Shown here piece by piece: positions 6,489 to 8,039 of a stretch of DNA of 8,039 bases (the first letter of the stretch is position 1; each line of letters opens with the position of its first letter). The position numbers and the translations under genes were made by a program. The notes under the pieces were generated by a model, which was given only the letters and a program-made list of their open reading frames with translations, made no database searches and was not told the origin of the DNA. This stretch comes from CAIOZA01 sp964464375 (GTDB lineage: Bacteria > Bacteroidota > Ignavibacteria > Kapaibacteriales > UBA2268), in assembly GCA_964464375.1 (NCBI GenBank), contig CAYXFU010000072.1, positions 1-8,039 on the forward strand, written 5' to 3'.

Positions 6489-7841
6489 CTACAACTTAAC
6501 AAACTTCATTACTTTATCCCCAATCCTCACAAAATACATACCCGATACCAAACCCGAAACGTCGATTCTTTGTCCCCCACTGGCGGGGGTTGCTTCTGAG
6601 CAGACGGGAGTGGACACGGTTTGCCCAAAGACATTGAATATTTTTATCTCTACAGATGGACTCCACTTGTCAAGTGGAGCCCATCTTGTTAAATCGATTT
6701 CTATGAAATCAGTAGCCGGATTGGGGGAAACAGAAATTAATGTATTTTCGGTTTTTTCATCATCTACTCCGTTAATCATCCTATACTGATAATCAATTTT
6801 ACCAAAACCAGGTGTGTTATAGGGGTCTTTGTTGAGAGAGTAAGTAAAAATTTTCTGAATTAGCTGCCCATTTAAATAAATGAACTTAGTATCAATATAA
6901 TCCCAAACCCACACATCCAAGTAAAGATAATTTTTCGTGCGATGTTGAATGCTCGAAAGTTTATCATTATCATAGAAATATTCTTCAATGTAATAATCAA
7001 ATGGTGATGTTTCTTCAATATATATAACCTGACCCTTATTGTTATATTTATACTCACGTAATCCCCGTAACACTTTAACATAATATACTTTCTCTTTTAA
7101 TACTAAATCTGTTACAGGATCATATTCATACATCCTTTCAACATATTGGTAAGTACTTAAATTATAAATTAGCTTTCCAGTTGGAGAGTATTTAAATGTC
7201 TGTTGTGTTGAATCCTTCCAAACACCATTTACTTTATATTGTCTGTATATATCTTTTTGAATTTTTCCATTATAAGTATAATAATCTCTATACTTAGGTT
7301 CTGCATTCATCGAATCTGAGCTGTAAAAATAAACATAACTCAAACTATCATTATCGTAAAAATAGTTACTAAGCTCAAAAAAATCAAGATAACTACGATC
7401 TTTGTTTTTCTGTGATACTAATATTTTCTTTATTTTGTTGTCACTAAAATATTCAGTTTTTTTTATATATAAAGAATAATGGTTAGAATAGATATGCTTT
7501 TCAATTAATCTATTATATTGATCGTAATAAAGTGTATCATCACTCTCAAGAAAATCACCACCTGCCAATGTAGGACTTCGATATGTCGTTGTATCACAAA
7601 AGTGAGTCTGAGTCACTAATAAACCAAATTTATTGTAATCAAATACCACTTTTGCTACTTCATTCCAAACAATATTATCGTATGATTTGCTAAGAATTTT
7701 TGAGGCTAAAACATTGGTGTCTCCGATAGCCAGTATGGGAGTCTGTTCTGGAGAAAATGGAAAAGGATTAGTCCAGTCATTTTGGGACAATAATAGAACC
7801 GGAAAAAGTAATAACAAAATGATGTGCTTGAAGTATCTCAT
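6489..7841 (-). CDS. T9SS-exported, tyrosine-rich YD/RHS-like repeat protein
   Basis: 450 residues. Residues 1-19 form a signal peptide (IILLLLFPVLLLS core). Residues about 65-332 hold some ten loosely repeated beta-hairpin units of the form aromatic-x-Y-(D/N)-x-x-x-x-(L/I), at about 67, 105, 130, 160, 187, 216, 238, 264, 288 and 320; Y-F-Y-D-N-D occurs twice (160-165 and 288-293). The units recall YD/RHS repeats, though without the full-length RHS core or a toxin tip. Residues about 366-450 are a type A T9SS sorting domain: S-P-N-P at 372-375, IKIFNVFGQ, R-I-D-V-S-G-L, G-M-Y-F-V-R-I-G-D, ending KFVKL. Cell-surface or secreted location follows; binding partner unknown. Two peptide inserts in the sorting domain (386-396 and about 411-424) are encoded by palindromic DNA. 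It ends tail to tail with murE and has no visible terminator of its own in the 23-base gap. Confidence 0.85.
   Translation of the reverse strand: MRYFKHIILLLLFPVLLLSQNDWTNPFPFSPEQTPILAIGDTNVLASKILSKSYDNIVWNEVAKVVFDYNKFGLLVTQTHFCDTTTYRSPTLAGGDFLESDDTLYYDQYNRLIEKHIYSNHYSLYIKKTEYFSDNKIKKILVSQKNKDRSYLDFFELSNYFYDNDSLSYVYFYSSDSMNAEPKYRDYYTYNGKIQKDIYRQYKVNGVWKDSTQQTFKYSPTGKLIYNLSTYQYVERMYEYDPVTDLVLKEKVYYVKVLRGLREYKYNNKGQVIYIEETSPFDYYIEEYFYDNDKLSSIQHRTKNYLYLDVWVWDYIDTKFIYLNGQLIQKIFTYSLNKDPYNTPGFGKIDYQYRMINGVDDEKTENTLISVSPNPATDFIEIDLTRWAPLDKWSPSVEIKIFNVFGQTVSTPVCSEATPASGGQRIDVSGLVSGMYFVRIGDKVMKFVKL
6574..6589 (-). repeat. GC-rich palindrome in the second loop of the same sorting domain
   Basis: CCCCC (6574-6578) and GGGGG (6585-6589) frame ACTGGC. 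In the minus-strand mRNA the stem extends through a G-U pair, giving at least 6 pairs with a 4-base loop. The stretch stands out as very G+C-rich in an AT-rich gene. It encodes T-P-A-S-G-G-Q in the variable loop before R-I-D-V-S-G-L (426 onward). Shorter than the 6654-6686 palindrome, so chance is less firmly excluded. Confidence 0.55.
6654..6686 (-). repeat. 33-base palindrome inside the sorting-domain coding sequence
   Basis: Arms 6654-6669 and 6671-6686 are reverse complements over 16 bases around a single central T, with one exception: A6660 opposite C6680, which becomes a G-U pair in the mRNA of the gene on the minus strand. The core is CTCCACTTG-T-CAAGTGGAG. It encodes R-W-A-P-L-D-K-W-S-P-S (386-396), an insert between the first two strands of the T9SS domain. 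Arms of this length are very unlikely by chance. Confidence 0.85.
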
Positions 7842-7851
7842 AATTTTATTC

Positions 7852-7870
7852 TCATTTAATAATTAAATGA
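7852..7870. promoter_or_regulatory. 19-base perfect palindrome upstream of the 6489-7841 gene
   Basis: TCATTTAAT (7852-7860) and ATTAAATGA (7862-7870) are perfect 9-base inverted arms around one A. It sits 10 to 29 bases before the ATG of the minus-strand gene, so it lies in the leader or core promoter. It could be an operator or a 5' hairpin. The DNA is AT-rich, which makes such palindromes easier by chance, and I see no convincing Bacteroidota TAnnTTTG/TTG promoter pair beside it. Confidence 0.3.
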
Positions 7871-7921
7871 AGACTTCTATTAGAAATGGTACGAATTAGT
7901 AAATAAGTTATTTTGTATTTA

Positions 7922-8039
7922 TCTCCCTTCAGGGAGAACAGCTCAGTAGAAAAAAGTTCATCGTTTGATTAGTTCTGTCCCGAACGGGACGCACGGTCGG
8001 CTCATTCTTTGTAAATCAATGAATAGCCACGAGCTTTAG
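7922..8039. repeat. Cluster of short palindromes, REP-like, cut by the window end
   Basis: Three hairpin-forming units lie in 118 non-coding bases. First, TCTCCCT/AGGGAGA (7922-7928 with 7931-7937). Second, GTCCCG/CGGGAC (7977-7982 with 7985-7990). Third, CCACGAGCTTTAG at the right edge, which looks like the left half of a hairpin with a TTTA loop whose other half lies past the window. G+C is higher than in nearby non-coding DNA. Clustered palindromes of this style between genes are typical of REP-type repeats. Copy number elsewhere cannot be judged from one window. Confidence 0.45.

Noticed and set aside
6489..7841. A polymorphic RHS toxin with immunity gene
   Set aside because: No RHS core, cleavage motif or C-terminal toxin domain is present; the C-terminus is a T9SS sorting domain and there is no small immunity-like gene beside it.
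7922..8039. Start of a CRISPR array
   Set aside because: The palindromes differ from one another, and there are no equal-length direct repeats with spacers.

Overview
The window looks like AT-rich chromosomal DNA from a member of the Bacteroidota/Chlorobiota side of the FCB group, most like Ignavibacteria or Kapabacteria. The reasons are two clear type IX secretion (T9SS type A) C-terminal sorting domains plus one degenerate one, start codons mostly preceded by A/T-rich DNA without a Shine-Dalgarno, a Gram-negative outer-membrane beta-barrel protein, and a meso-diaminopimelate-type MurE. The phylum-level reading is an inference from these traits, not from a marker gene.

Layout, left to right. 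The end of a T9SS-exported protein (2-295) enters from outside the window and is closed by a strong hairpin-plus-T-run terminator (318-365). A small secreted protein of unknown function with a worn T9SS-like tail follows (440-1219). Then comes a same-strand, closely spaced envelope cluster: a membrane-bound GT2 polyprenyl-phosphate-type glycosyltransferase with a long disordered N-terminal tail (1303-2568), an outer-membrane beta-barrel protein (2606-3343) and, 2 bases later, a GT9 heptosyltransferase-like enzyme with cysteine clusters at both ends (3346-4425). After a 145-base gap, a four-helix HsmA-like membrane protein (4571-4951) leads into murE (4981-6465). Converging on murE from the other strand is a T9SS-exported, tyrosine-rich repeat protein (6489-7841). 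The right edge (7922-8039) is non-coding and consists of palindromes, the last one cut by the window end.

The theme is cell-envelope building and surface display: glycosyl transfer onto lipid-linked and LPS-like acceptors, an outer-membrane protein, peptidoglycan precursor synthesis, and proteins exported to the surface by T9SS. All seven complete genes and the partial one belong to known or plausible families, and I see no defence system, CRISPR array, prophage, insertion sequence or RNA gene.

The least ordinary signal is at DNA scale. Two palindromes, one with 16-base arms and one short and GC-rich, sit inside the coding sequence of the sorting domain of the 6489-7841 gene, exactly in its two variable loops. 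Another run of palindromes stands just upstream of the same gene. This fits REP-like palindromic elements that have entered the reading frame and been tolerated as peptide inserts, and it is the best candidate here for something under-described.
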